Source: Anaeromyxobacter sp. PSR-1
Lineage (GTDB): Bacteria; Myxococcota; Myxococcia; Myxococcales; Anaeromyxobacteraceae
Direction of reading: 5' to 3'
Assembly (NCBI RefSeq): GCF_000964525.1
Contig: NZ_BAZG01000032.1
Location: 1 to 33,321, forward strand
DNA: 33,321 bases
Made by a program: the position numbers and the translations under genes. Positions 15,563 to 27,044 of this stretch are shown piece after piece (within the stretch, counting starts at the first letter, position 1; each line of letters opens with the position of its first letter). The notes below the pieces were generated by a model, which saw nothing but the letters and a program-made list of their open reading frames with translations, searched no databases and was not told the DNA's origin.

Positions 15563-17083
15563 ATGAAGAAGCTCCGAGCCTTGCTCCTCCTCGCAGCGCT
15601 GGCCGCCCCGGCGGCCCTGCTCCTCCATGCGCCGGTCGCGCGCGCCGACGAGGCCGCCGCGGCCGCGCCGGTCGCGTTCACGCAGGGCATGGCCGACGCC
15701 ATCGCCGCCCAGAAGGTCGGGCTCGACACGATCTGGGTGATGATCGCGGCGTTCCTCGTGTTCTTCATGAACCTGGGCTTCGCGCTGGTCGAGTCCGGCT
15801 TCTGCCGCGCGAAGAACACCGTGAACATCCTGTTCAAGAACTTCGTGGTGTTCGCGATCTCGTCGCTCGCGTTCCTGGTGATCGGGTACGGCCTGATGTT
15901 CGGGGACGGCAACCCGCTCTTCGGCACGAGCGGCCTGCTGTTCGCCTCCGGCGCGGACAACAGCCCCGCCGTCGGCGACGCGTACCAGGGCGTCTACCAC
16001 GCGCTCAACTGGACCGGCGTGCCGCTGTGGGCGAAGTTCTTCTTCCAGCTCGTGTTCGCCGGCACCGCCGCCACCATCGTGTCCGGCGCGGTCGCCGAGC
16101 GGATCAAGTTCAAGTCGTTCATCGTCTTCACGCTGTTCCTGGTCGGCGTGGTCTACCCCGTGGGCGGCCACCTGATCTGGGGCGGCGGCTGGCTCGCCAG
16201 CAAGGGCTTCCTCGACTTCGCCGGCTCGACCGTGGTGCACTCGATCGGCGGCTGGGCCGCGCTCGCCGGCATCCTCGTGCTCGGGCCGCGGCTCGGGAAG
16301 TACGGCCCCGGCAAGCAGATCAACGTCATCCCCGGCCACAACATGACGAGCGCCGCCATCGGCGTCTTCGTGCTGTGGTTCGGCTGGTTCGGCTTCAACC
16401 CCGGCTCGACCATGGCGGCCGACGGCGCGTCCATCGCGCACATCGCCACCACCACCAACGTGGCCGCCGCGGCGGGCACCGTGTCCTCCATGCTCGCCGC
16501 CTGGATCTTCCTGAAGAAGCCGGACTTCGGCATCACGCTGAACGGCTGCCTGGCGGGGCTCGTGGCCATCACCGCGGGCTGCGCGTTCGTGAGCGTGCTC
16601 AGCTCGCTCGTCATCGGCCTCGTCGCCGGCGTGCTGGTGGTCGCCGCGGTCGTGTTCTTCGACAAGATCCGCGTGGACGACCCGGTCGGCGCGACCGCGG
16701 TGCACCTCGCGAACGGCGTCTTCGGCACCATCGCGCTCGGGCTGTTCGCCGATCCCACCGTGGCGCCGTGCGCGGCGGTCGCGAAGCCCGGCCTGTTCCT
16801 GGGCGGCGGCATGGCGCAGCTCGGCCCGCAGCTCCTGGGCGTGGGCGTGGTGGCGGTGGCGGTGTTCACGCTCTCGCTGGCGGCCTGGTACGTGACGAAG
16901 CTCGTGACCGGCGGGATCCGCGTGACGGCGGAGGAGGAGCTGGAGGGCCTGGACGTCGGCGAGCACGGCAACTCCGCCTACCCGGAGTTCCAGATCCGCT
17001 CCGGCGGCGCGTTCGGCGGCACGGCGGCCCACGGCGCCGAGCCGGTCGCGGTCGCGGTCGGCAAGACGACCCCGGCCTACTGA
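15563..17083 (+). CDS. amtB: Ammonium transporter
   Basis: A 506-residue Amt/Rh-family channel with a cleavable signal peptide (cleavage probably near ARADEA, about residue 29) and about 11 membrane helices. The twin histidines that line the AmtB pore are present: H226 in DFAGSTVVHSIGG and H381 in DDPVGATAVHLANGVFG. The family signatures FVLVESGFCRAKN-like (about 74-85) and GGHLIWGGGWL (201-211) are also visible. The C-terminal tail, RVTAEEELEGLDVGEHGNSAYPEF, matches the cytoplasmic segment that contacts PII proteins in Amt channels. It moves ammonium into the cell and is presumably gated by the PII protein encoded divergently 274 bp away. The gene ends convergently with the helical protein gene at 17163. 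Confidence 0.96.
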   Translation: MKKLRALLLLAALAAPAALLLHAPVARADEAAAAAPVAFTQGMADAIAAQKVGLDTIWVMIAAFLVFFMNLGFALVESGFCRAKNTVNILFKNFVVFAISSLAFLVIGYGLMFGDGNPLFGTSGLLFASGADNSPAVGDAYQGVYHALNWTGVPLWAKFFFQLVFAGTAATIVSGAVAERIKFKSFIVFTLFLVGVVYPVGGHLIWGGGWLASKGFLDFAGSTVVHSIGGWAALAGILVLGPRLGKYGPGKQINVIPGHNMTSAAIGVFVLWFGWFGFNPGSTMAADGASIAHIATTTNVAAAAGTVSSMLAAWIFLKKPDFGITLNGCLAGLVAITAGCAFVSVLSSLVIGLVAGVLVVAAVVFFDKIRVDDPVGATAVHLANGVFGTIALGLFADPTVAPCAAVAKPGLFLGGGMAQLGPQLLGVGVVAVAVFTLSLAAWYVTKLVTGGIRVTAEEELEGLDVGEHGNSAYPEFQIRSGGAFGGTAAHGAEPVAVAVGKTTPAY

Positions 17084-17100
17084 CCTGGGGCGGGGGGATC

Positions 17101-17150
17101 GCGAGGCGGGGCGGGGCGCTGCCGGGCAGCCGGCGGCTCCCCGCCCTCGC
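17101..17150. terminator. Possible bidirectional stem-loop between convergent genes
   Basis: GCGAGGCGGGG (17101-17111) can pair with CCCCGCCCTCGC (17139-17150), with one bulge. The interior contains a smaller GCTGCC / GGCAGC hairpin. It lies between amtB and the convergent gene at 17163. No T-run follows on either strand, so termination is uncertain. Confidence 0.35.
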
Positions 17151-17162
17151 CGTCCCGGGCGC

Positions 17163-17597
17163 TCACCGCGGCGGCAGCGCCGCGCGGAGCGTCCGGGCGC
17201 GGCCCGAGAGCGCCTCCTCCGGCTCGGCGTCCACCGCCGCGCGCGCCTCGGCGTCGAGCGCCGCGCCGCGGCCCGCCGCCTCCAGCCACAGCTCCACCGC
17301 GCGCCGGCGCCAGCCGGCCTCCAGCGGATCCGCCTGCTCGCGCGCGATCTCCGCGCGCTCCAGGCAGAGCCGCGCGAGCACCAGCAGCCGCTCCGGCTCC
17401 GCCACCAGCGCGGCCGCGGTGGCCGACTCCACCGAGGCGACCATGCGCAGGTCGATGCCGACCAGGCCGGTGGCGGTCGCCTCGAGCTGCTGCACCGCCT
17501 GCTCGTGCGCGCCGGCCCGCCGGAGCTTCAGCACCCCTGCGAGCGCCCAGCCGAGTTGCTCCAGCATCCGCTGGATGAAGTCGCGGCGGAGCGTCAT
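17163..17597 (-). CDS. Small all-helical protein of unknown function (DUF6483-like)
   Basis: A 144-residue protein with no signal peptide, no cysteine-based motif and no recognisable catalytic site. The sequence is strongly helical, and the N-terminus [21 protein letters not shown] resembles the start of DUF6483-type proteins; that comparison is from memory and weak. Its ATG overlaps the stop of the upstream exonuclease gene as ATGA, so the two are translationally coupled. The overlap and the consistent codon usage make it a genuine gene. A structural or accessory role alongside the nuclease is possible but unproven. Confidence 0.75.
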   Translation of the reverse strand: MTLRRDFIQRMLEQLGWALAGVLKLRRAGAHEQAVQQLEATATGLVGIDLRMVASVESATAAALVAEPERLLVLARLCLERAEIAREQADPLEAGWRRRAVELWLEAAGRGAALDAEARAAVDAEPEEALSGRARTLRAALPPR

Positions 17598-18553
17598 GCC
17601 CGCTCCCCGCCCGCCGCGTCGCCGGCCTGGCCCGCCACGGCCGGCGGCGGCGGCGCGCCGCCGGCGCCCGCCCAGCGCGTCGGCCGCGCCTCCAGCCCCT
17701 GCACCAGCCGCTCCGCGCCGAGCGAGGCCGCCCAGGCGCCGAGCCGCTCGCGCGAGAGCCCGGGCCAGCGCAGCCCCTCGAGCCCCTCGGGCAGCGGCGC
17801 GTCGGTGACGAGCGTCGCGAGCCGCCGGTACAGCAGCGCCGCCTCGCGCCCCTCCTCCAGCGCCCGCGCCAGCTTCGCCGCGCCGCGCACGCCCGCCGGC
17901 CAGCGCGCGGGGTCGGCGGGGACGTCCTCCAGGTGCCCGTACACCGCGAGCAGCGCCGACGCGCTGCGCTCGCCGAACCCGGGCAGCCCCGGGATCCCGT
18001 CCGCCGCGTCGCCCACCAGGGCCAGCCAGTCCGGCACGCTCTGCGGCGGGATGCCCCGGCGCGCGAGCAGCGCCGCCTCGTCCACCTCGCGCCCGCGCAT
18101 GCGGTCCACCTGGATCACCCGCCGCCCGCGGAGGCACTGGCCCAGGTCCTTGTCCGGCGTGAGGATGCGCACCTGCTCCACCTCGTCGCGGAAGCGGGCC
18201 GCCGCGGTGGCGAGCGCGTCGTCCGCCTCCAGCGCGTCCATCGACCACACCACCAGCCCGAGCGCCCGCGCCGCCTCCTCGGCGGCCTCGAGCTGCGCGA
18301 GCAGCTCGGGCGGCACGCCCTCCTCGCTCTTGTAGCCGGCCCACAGGTCGTTCCGGAACGAGCGGATGGGCCGGTCGAACGCGATCGCGACGTGCGTCAC
18401 CGCCTCGCCGGCGTCGTGCAGCAGCGCCAGGAGCGAGGCGGCCAGCCCGAGCGTCGCCTTCACCTCGCGGCCGTCGGGCGCACGGTGCCCCGGCCGCCCG
18501 GAGAAGTGCGCGCGGAACAGCTCGTAGGTGCCGTCCACCAGGTGGAGCCGCAT
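17594..18553 (-). CDS. Stand-alone 5'-3' exonuclease/flap endonuclease (Pol I N-terminal domain type)
   Basis: A 319-residue protein corresponding to the 5' nuclease domain of DNA polymerase I without the polymerase. The metal-binding acidic residues are visible: D7 in [15 protein letters not shown]60 in AFDRP, E109/D111/D112 in [10 protein letters not shown]134/D136 in TPDKDLGQ, and D182/D185 in [15 protein letters not shown]. This last segment leads into the helix-hairpin-helix ([15 protein letters not shown]). Such proteins cleave flaps and remove RNA primers, similar to Xni/ExoIX. A complete set of acidic ligands suggests an active enzyme. The start at 18553 gives [11 protein letters not shown]. 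It is divergent from the isocitrate lyase with a 195-bp gap and coupled to the small helical protein downstream. Confidence 0.9.
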   Translation of the reverse strand: MRLHLVDGTYELFRAHFSGRPGHRAPDGREVKATLGLAASLLALLHDAGEAVTHVAIAFDRPIRSFRNDLWAGYKSEEGVPPELLAQLEAAEEAARALGLVVWSMDALEADDALATAAARFRDEVEQVRILTPDKDLGQCLRGRRVIQVDRMRGREVDEAALLARRGIPPQSVPDWLALVGDAADGIPGLPGFGERSASALLAVYGHLEDVPADPARWPAGVRGAAKLARALEEGREAALLYRRLATLVTDAPLPEGLEGLRWPGLSRERLGAWAASLGAERLVQGLEARPTRWAGAGGAPPPPAVAGQAGDAAGGERA

Positions 18554-18748
18554 GCCGCGGAGTATACGCTCCGCGAACCCGCGCCCGGGGCCTGCGCGCC
18601 CCGCCGCGCCCCGGAGGGCACGCGGGGCGACGAGACCCCTCCCGCGCGGGCCGCGCCCCGCGCGTGCGCCCCCGATGCGCGGTGGCCTCCCGGACCGTCC
18701 GGGTCCAGCCTGTCGGGACGCGCCGCCGACGGCGCCAGGAGACGAGAG

Positions 18749-20998
18749 ATGGACTTCGAGCAGGAGGTCGCGGCCCTCCGCCGCTGGTTCGAGAGCCCCC
18801 GCTTCGCCGGCATCCGGCGCATCCACACCGCGCGCGAGGTCGTCGAGCAGCGCGGCACCATCCGCCAGGACTACCCGGTGGCGCGCGAGGCCGCCGAGGC
18901 GTTCCACGCGCGGCTGCGCGAGCTGTTCCAGCAGCGGCGCTGCATCACCACCTTCGGCCCCTACTCGCCCGGCCAGGCCGTCGCGATGAAGAGGATGGGC
19001 ATCGAGGCCATCTACCTCGGCGGCTGGGCCACCTCGGCGAAGGGCTCGGTGCAGGAGGACCCCGGCCCCGACCTCGCCAGCTACCCGCTCAGCCAGGTGC
19101 CCGACGAGGCGGCGCCCATCGTCCGCGCGCTGCTCACCGCCGACCGGAACCAGCACCACGCCCGCTCGCGCATGACCGAGGAGCAGCGCCGCGCCACCCC
19201 GGCGGTGGACTTCCGGCCGTTCATCATCGCCGACGCCGACACCGGCCACGGCGGCGACGCGCAGGTGCGCAACCTCGTCCGCCGCTTCGTCGAGGTCGGC
19301 GTGCCCGGCTACCACATCGAGGACCAGAAGCCCGGCGTGAAGAAGTGCGGCCACCAGGGCGGCAAGGTGCTGGTCGCGGAGGACGAGCAGCTGAAGCGGC
19401 TCTCCGCGGCGCGGTTCCAGCTCGACCTGATGGGCGTGCCGGGGATCGTGGTGGCGCGCACCGACGCGGAGTCCGCCACGCTGCTCGACGGCCGCGGCGA
19501 CGAGCGCGACCAGCCGTTCATCCTGGGCGCGAGCAACCTCTCGATCCCGGCCTTCCGCGCGGCGTTCCTCGCCATCCTGCGCCGGTTCCACCGCGCCGGG
19601 GTGGAGGAGCTGTCCGGGCACGAGCTGTACGCGGTCTGCGAGGAGGAGTACGCGGCCGCGGACGCCTGGCTGGAGCGCGCCGGCTTCGACAAGGGCATCG
19701 CCGCCGCCGCGGCCGAGCACCAGCGCGGCGCGCTCGCGGTGGACGCGGCGCTGGACCGGGTCTTCGACCGGTTCGTGGACGCCTGGCAGCAGGAGGCCGG
19801 CGTCTGCACCTACGCCGAGGCGGTGGCGCAGGCGATCGCGTTCCGCGAGCACGAGGGCGAGCGCCCGGCCATGCGCCGCGACGAGTGGATGGCGTTCGCC
19901 GCGCGCGCGCCGTTCTACCGGGCGCGCGAGAAGGCGCGGGCCATGGGGATCGACCCGCCCTGGGACTGCGAGCACGCCAAGACGCCCGACGGCTACTACC
20001 AGGTGCGCGGCGGGATCGACTACGCCATCCAGAAGTCGCTCGCCGCGGCGCCGTTCGCCGACCTGCTCTGGATGGAGACCAAGACGGCCGACCTCGCCGA
20101 CGCGCGGCGCTTCGCCGAGGCCATCCACGCGGTCCACCCGGACAAGATGCTCGCGTACAACCTGTCCCCGTCGTTCAACTGGGACACCACCGGCATGGAC
20201 GACGACCAGATGCGCCGCTTCCCCGAGGAGCTGGGGAAGCTCGGGTTCGTCTTCGACTTCATCACCTACGGCGGCCACCAGATCGACGGGCTGGCCGCGG
20301 AGGAGTTCGCGACCGCGCTGCGCGAGGACGGCATGCTGGCGCTGGCCCGGCTGCAGCGGAAGTTCCGGCTGCTCGAGTCCGGCTACCGGACGCCCCAGAC
20401 GCTGGTGGGCGGGCCGCGCCTCGACGCGGCGCTCATGGCCGTCTCCGGACGGACCGCCACCACCAAGGCCATGGGCCAGGGCTCCACCCAGCACCAGCAC
20501 CTCGTCCAGACCGAGGTGCCGCCCCGGCTGCTCGACGACTGGCTCGACCTGTGGCGCGACCAGCACCACGTGGCCGGCAAGCTCCACGCCACGCTGCGGC
20601 CGGTCACCGCCGGCTCCGACCTGCTCGAGCTCGTGGTCACCTCCGCCGACGGGGAGCGGAAGCTCGACGTCACGTTCGCGAGCATCACCGACCGCCGCGG
20701 GCGCAGCATCCTCTCGGTGCGCGACCAGAACACGCACGACCTGTCGCTCCGGCGCAAGCGGCTCATGACGCTCGCGCAGCTGTTCCTGTTCCACCGCTAC
20801 CGGGTGGACTCGGCGCACTACGTCACGCCCACCGAGGACAACCAGCGGCAGGCGGAGGGCATGAAGGCGCTCGGCCTGTTCCGCTCGGTGGCGCAGGAGG
20901 TGGGCGAGATCATCGTCGCCGACGTGGACCGGGCCCGCGTGAAGGCGCTCGCCGCGCGGGACCACGCGGCCCTGAAGGCGCTCATCGCCGGCACCTGA
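18749..20998 (+). CDS. aceA: Isocitrate lyase, long (ICL2-like) form
   Basis: A 749-residue isocitrate lyase, against about 430 for the common bacterial form. The catalytic signature KKCGH is at 198-202, with nucleophile C200. Metal and substrate motifs include [10 protein letters not shown] (160-169), YHIEDQKPG (188-196), ARTDAESA (236-243), [11 protein letters not shown] (439-449) and NLSPSFNW (471-478). Residues about 265-400 form an insertion, and residues about 590-749 form an additional C-terminal domain. This architecture resembles mycobacterial ICL2, whose C-terminal domain binds acetyl-CoA and activates the enzyme. The enzyme splits isocitrate into glyoxylate and succinate for growth on acetate or fatty acids. 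Malate synthase is not in the window. AGGAGA precedes the ATG at suitable distance. Confidence 0.93.
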   Translation: MDFEQEVAALRRWFESPRFAGIRRIHTAREVVEQRGTIRQDYPVAREAAEAFHARLRELFQQRRCITTFGPYSPGQAVAMKRMGIEAIYLGGWATSAKGSVQEDPGPDLASYPLSQVPDEAAPIVRALLTADRNQHHARSRMTEEQRRATPAVDFRPFIIADADTGHGGDAQVRNLVRRFVEVGVPGYHIEDQKPGVKKCGHQGGKVLVAEDEQLKRLSAARFQLDLMGVPGIVVARTDAESATLLDGRGDERDQPFILGASNLSIPAFRAAFLAILRRFHRAGVEELSGHELYAVCEEEYAAADAWLERAGFDKGIAAAAAEHQRGALAVDAALDRVFDRFVDAWQQEAGVCTYAEAVAQAIAFREHEGERPAMRRDEWMAFAARAPFYRAREKARAMGIDPPWDCEHAKTPDGYYQVRGGIDYAIQKSLAAAPFADLLWMETKTADLADARRFAEAIHAVHPDKMLAYNLSPSFNWDTTGMDDDQMRRFPEELGKLGFVFDFITYGGHQIDGLAAEEFATALREDGMLALARLQRKFRLLESGYRTPQTLVGGPRLDAALMAVSGRTATTKAMGQGSTQHQHLVQTEVPPRLLDDWLDLWRDQHHVAGKLHATLRPVTAGSDLLELVVTSADGERKLDVTFASITDRRGRSILSVRDQNTHDLSLRRKRLMTLAQLFLFHRYRVDSAHYVTPTEDNQRQAEGMKALGLFRSVAQEVGEIIVADVDRARVKALAARDHAALKALIAGT

Positions 20999-21063
20999 CG
21001 CGTCCCTGCCCGGGGCGCCCCGACCGGCGCGTTGCGGCGGGGGGTCACGTCCACCATGCGTGA

Positions 21064-21081
21064 GCCTCGCTTCTGCGAGGC
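21064..21081 (+). promoter_or_regulatory. Hairpin covering the ribosome-binding site of the MoaD-like gene
   Basis: GCCTCGC-TTCT-GCGAGGC is a perfect 7-bp stem with a 4-base loop. The 3' arm contains the GAGG (21077-21080) that would serve as the Shine-Dalgarno for the ATG at 21086. Folding would hide it. The alternative is that translation begins at the in-frame ATG 21056, which would make the hairpin coding, or that this is a terminator of the preceding isocitrate lyase gene; no T-run follows. Confidence 0.45.
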
Positions 21082-21085
21082 CCGC

Positions 21086-21355
21086 ATGCCGCACGTGACC
21101 TTCACCGCGACGCTCCGGCGCCACCTCGACGCGCCGCCCGCCGAGGTGCCGGGCGCGACCGTGCGCGAGGCGCTCGAGGCCGCGTTCCGCGGCAACCCGC
21201 GCCTGCGCGGCTACGTGCTCGACGATCAGGGGCGGCTGCGCAAGCACGTGGCCGTGTTCGTGGACGGCGCGCTCGTGACCGACCGCGACGGCCTCGCCGA
21301 CCCGGTGCGCCCCGGGAGCGGCATCCACGTCATGCAGGCGCTCTCGGGAGGGTGA
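21086..21355 (+). CDS. MoaD/ThiS family small sulfur-carrier-like protein
   Basis: An 89-residue beta-grasp protein. The features are VTFTATLRRHL at the start, GATVREALEAAFRGNPRLRGYVLDDQGRLRKHVAVFVDGALV in the middle, and a C-terminal Gly-Gly (ALSGG), the site that is adenylated and thiocarboxylated in MoaD and ThiS. The start at 21086 has GAGG upstream and gives a family-like MPHVTFTATLRRHL; an in-frame ATG at 21056 would add ten residues. It sits 4 bp before the BNR-repeat gene, so the two are likely co-translated. This pairing recurs in many bacteria as I recall, which suggests the GG-tail protein may not serve molybdopterin synthesis. No adenylating enzyme or MoaE is adjacent. Confidence 0.87.
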   Translation: MPHVTFTATLRRHLDAPPAEVPGATVREALEAAFRGNPRLRGYVLDDQGRLRKHVAVFVDGALVTDRDGLADPVRPGSGIHVMQALSGG

Positions 21356-21359
21356 GGCC

Positions 21360-22460
21360 ATGGGCTCGAGCGATCGGCTGAGCGTCGCCACGCGCAAGGG
21401 GCTGTTCCTGCTGGAGCGGCGCCCGGGCGGCTGGGAGATCGAGCGCTGCGCGTTCCTGGGCGACCCGGTCAGCATGGTGCTCGACGACCCGCGCGACGGG
21501 ACGCTCTACGCCGCCCTGGCGCTCGGCCACTTCGGCGTGAAGCTGCACCGCTCCGACGACCGCGGCCGGACCTGGGCCGAGGTGGCCGCGCCCGCCTTCC
21601 CCGCCGAGCCCGCGGGCGCGGGCGAGGCGCCCAGCGTGCAGCAGGTCTGGGCGCTCGAGCCCGCCGGACCGGACCGGCCCGGCGCGTTGTGGGCGGGGAC
21701 GATCCCGGCGGCGCTGTTCCGCTCCGGCGACCGCGGCGCGTCCTGGAGCCTGGTGCGCGCGCTGTGGGACCGCCCCGAGCGCAAGGGCTGGGGCGGGGGC
21801 GGCTACGATCAGCCCGGCCTGCACTCCATCGCGGTGGACCCGCGCGACCCGCGCCGGCTGCTGTGCGCCATCTCCACCGGCGGCGTGTGGGGCACCGCGG
21901 ACGCGGGCGAGACCTGGGCGCTGCGCGCCACCGGCATGTACGCGGAGTACATGCCGCCGGAGCGCCGCGGCGATCCCAACGCGCAGGACGTCCACCGCCT
22001 GGCCCAGGCGCCCACCGCGCCGGAGCGCCTGTACGCGCAGCACCACAACGGCGTGTTCCGCAGCGTGGACGGCGGCGAGCGGTGGACCGAGATCACCGCC
22101 ATCCGGCCGTCCAAGTTCGGCTTCGCGGTGGCGGTGCACCCGCGCGATCCCCGCACCGCCTGGTTCGTGCCGGCGGTGAAGGACGAGCGGCGCGTGCCGG
22201 TGGACGGGAAGCTGGTGGTGGCGCGCACGCGCGACGGCGGCGACACGTTCGAGCTGCTGCGCGAGGGCCTCCCGCAGGAGCACGCGTACGACCTCGTGTA
22301 CCGCCACGGGCTCGCGGTGGACGCGGGCGGCGACCGGCTGGCCATGGGCTCGACCACCGGCGGGCTGTGGATCTCCGAGGACGGCGGGGATCGCTGGGTG
22401 CAGCACCCGGCGCGGCTGCCGCCGGTGTATCAGGTCGCCTTCGGGCAGGCCTCCCGGTAG
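21360..22460 (+). CDS. BNR/Asp-box repeat protein (sialidase-like beta-propeller)
   Basis: A 366-residue protein without a signal peptide, built of repeated Asp-box motifs (S-x-D-x-G-x-T/S-W). Six are visible: SDDRGRTW (65-72), SGDRGASW, TADAGETW, SVDGGERW, TRDGGDTF and SEDGGDRW. Such repeats form beta-propellers seen in sialidases, photosystem assembly factor Ycf48 and many non-enzymatic proteins. No sialidase active-site arginine triad can be established here, so a carbohydrate-cleaving role should not be assumed. The ATG at 21360 has GGAGG upstream and follows the MoaD-like stop by 4 bp. The protein is probably cytoplasmic and functionally tied to the MoaD-like partner. Its function is unknown. 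Confidence 0.85.
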   Translation: MGSSDRLSVATRKGLFLLERRPGGWEIERCAFLGDPVSMVLDDPRDGTLYAALALGHFGVKLHRSDDRGRTWAEVAAPAFPAEPAGAGEAPSVQQVWALEPAGPDRPGALWAGTIPAALFRSGDRGASWSLVRALWDRPERKGWGGGGYDQPGLHSIAVDPRDPRRLLCAISTGGVWGTADAGETWALRATGMYAEYMPPERRGDPNAQDVHRLAQAPTAPERLYAQHHNGVFRSVDGGERWTEITAIRPSKFGFAVAVHPRDPRTAWFVPAVKDERRVPVDGKLVVARTRDGGDTFELLREGLPQEHAYDLVYRHGLAVDAGGDRLAMGSTTGGLWISEDGGDRWVQHPARLPPVYQVAFGQASR

Positions 22461-22480
22461 GGCGCCCCCCGACGGCGAGC

Positions 22481-22503
22481 CCGCCCGGACAGGCGCCGGG
22501 CGG
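22481..22503 (+). terminator. Possible terminator stem-loop after the BNR gene
   Basis: CCGCCCGG-(7 bases)-CCGGGCGG is a perfect 8-bp stem 20 bases beyond the BNR gene stop. There is no T-run, so it could be a factor-assisted terminator or an mRNA 3' end stabiliser. Confidence 0.35.
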
Positions 22504-22568
22504 CCGGGCGTGCCCTAGCGTGAGGCGCCTCGCGACCGTCCGCCGCGACGCCCACCCCGGAGGCCCCC

Positions 22569-23483
22569 ATGCCGACCGCTCGCCTCGCGCGGCCGTTCCC
22601 GGTCGCGATCCTGCTCGCCCTCGGCCTCGCGCTCCCGCTCGCCGCGCGGCCGCAGGACGTGCGGGTCCTCCAGTGCGGCACGGGCGTCCACCAGGACGAG
22701 GCGTCCGGGGTGGTGTGGCTCCCGCAGGGCGACGTCTTCTGCCCGCTCGTCGCCGACCCGAAGGCGGTCCGCTCCTTCGTCTCGTACCTGTACGGCAAGT
22801 TCCCGACCAGCCACGGCTCGCTCCACCTCGGCTCGGTGGGCATCGGCGACGGCCTGCCGCTGCTGCGGATCGGCGGCCCGCGCGCCGCGGACGGGCTGCA
22901 GGTGGGCCTGGAGGCGGCCGTGTTCGCGCAGTTCGACCTCGACTCGCGGAGCGACGACCTCCTCAACGCCGACTACACCGTGAGCATCCCGGTGACGTTC
23001 CGGCGGGCGGGCTTCTCCGCCCGCCTGCGCGTGTACCACCAGAGCTCGCACCTCGGCGACGAGCTGCTCCTGCGCGCCGACAGCGAGATCGCGCGGCAGA
23101 ACCTGTCGTTCGAGTCGGTGGAGCTGATCCTCTCGCAGGAGGTCGGGCCGCTGCGCGTCTACGCGGGCGGCGAGCACCTCTTCGACCGCAACCCCACCGC
23201 GCTGGATCCGCGCGTCGTGCACGCGGGCGCGGAGCTGCGCGCCGGGCCCGACCGCGGCGCCCGGCTGGTCGTCGCCGGGGACGTGAAGTCGAGCGAGCAG
23301 CAGCAGTGGAAGCCGGCCTGGAGCGCCCGCGCCGGCGTGGAGGTCGCCTGGTGGCGCGCCCCCGGCCACCCGCCGCGGGTGTGGAGCCTGCTCGCGGAGT
23401 ACTACGACGGCCCCTCGCCGTACGGACAGTTCTTCCTCGAGTCCACGCGCTACGCGGGGCTGGGCCTGCACCTCCAGCTGTAG
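22569..23483 (+). CDS. DUF1207-like outer-membrane protein
   Basis: A 304-residue exported protein. A signal peptide (about 1-26, ending LPLAARPQ) is followed by sequence with the features of the DUF1207 family: VYHQSSHLGDELLLR (about 154-168), NLSFESVELILSQEVGPLRVYAGGEHLF, and LLAEYYDGPSPYGQFFLESTRYAGLGLHLQL at the C-terminus. Alternating hydrophobic/polar strands and a hydrophobic C-terminal residue fit a small outer-membrane beta-barrel. Two cysteines (about 36 and 58) may form a disulfide. The function of the family is not known. The gene has its own GGAGG ribosome-binding site and lies 108 bp after the BNR gene. Confidence 0.8.
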   Translation: MPTARLARPFPVAILLALGLALPLAARPQDVRVLQCGTGVHQDEASGVVWLPQGDVFCPLVADPKAVRSFVSYLYGKFPTSHGSLHLGSVGIGDGLPLLRIGGPRAADGLQVGLEAAVFAQFDLDSRSDDLLNADYTVSIPVTFRRAGFSARLRVYHQSSHLGDELLLRADSEIARQNLSFESVELILSQEVGPLRVYAGGEHLFDRNPTALDPRVVHAGAELRAGPDRGARLVVAGDVKSSEQQQWKPAWSARAGVEVAWWRAPGHPPRVWSLLAEYYDGPSPYGQFFLESTRYAGLGLHLQL

Positions 23484-23519
23484 CGCGGCGGCCGCGGCAC
23501 CGCGCCCGCGAGACGGCGA

Positions 23520-23549
23520 GGCCCCGACCGCCTGGCGGCGATCGGGGCC
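23520..23549. terminator. Stem-loop between convergent DUF1207 and mdh genes
   Basis: GGCCCCGA (23520-23527) pairs perfectly with TCGGGGCC (23542-23549), and the interior CCGC / GCGG can extend the stem. It lies midway between the two stop codons and is symmetrical, so it could act in both directions. No strong T-run follows on either strand. Confidence 0.5.
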
Positions 23550-23584
23550 CCGGATCCTGCTCCGCGGCGAGGCCGCGGCGGCCG

Positions 23585-26816
<3,232 letters not shown>

Positions 26817-27044
26817 TTAGGCTTGCGTGATCCTCGTCGTCGGCGACCACCACGGCTGCGCCGGCCCCGTCCCGAGTGAGGTGCCCGACATGCCACGATT
26901 CCTCACGCGAGATCAATGATGGAAGTCACGGATCTTCGGCCGGAAAGTGGACTGCCAACGTCTACGAACAGCCCCGCCGCGCAATGGATTCCGGGGGCCA
27001 TCCGGTGAGCGTGCGCGCCGTCCGCCGCGCCGCGTCGAGCACCC

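Noticed and set aside
17594..21475. Very long minus-strand frame spanning the exonuclease and the isocitrate lyase antisense
   Set aside because: Only the part from 18553 downward encodes a recognisable protein; the rest is antisense of the isocitrate lyase.
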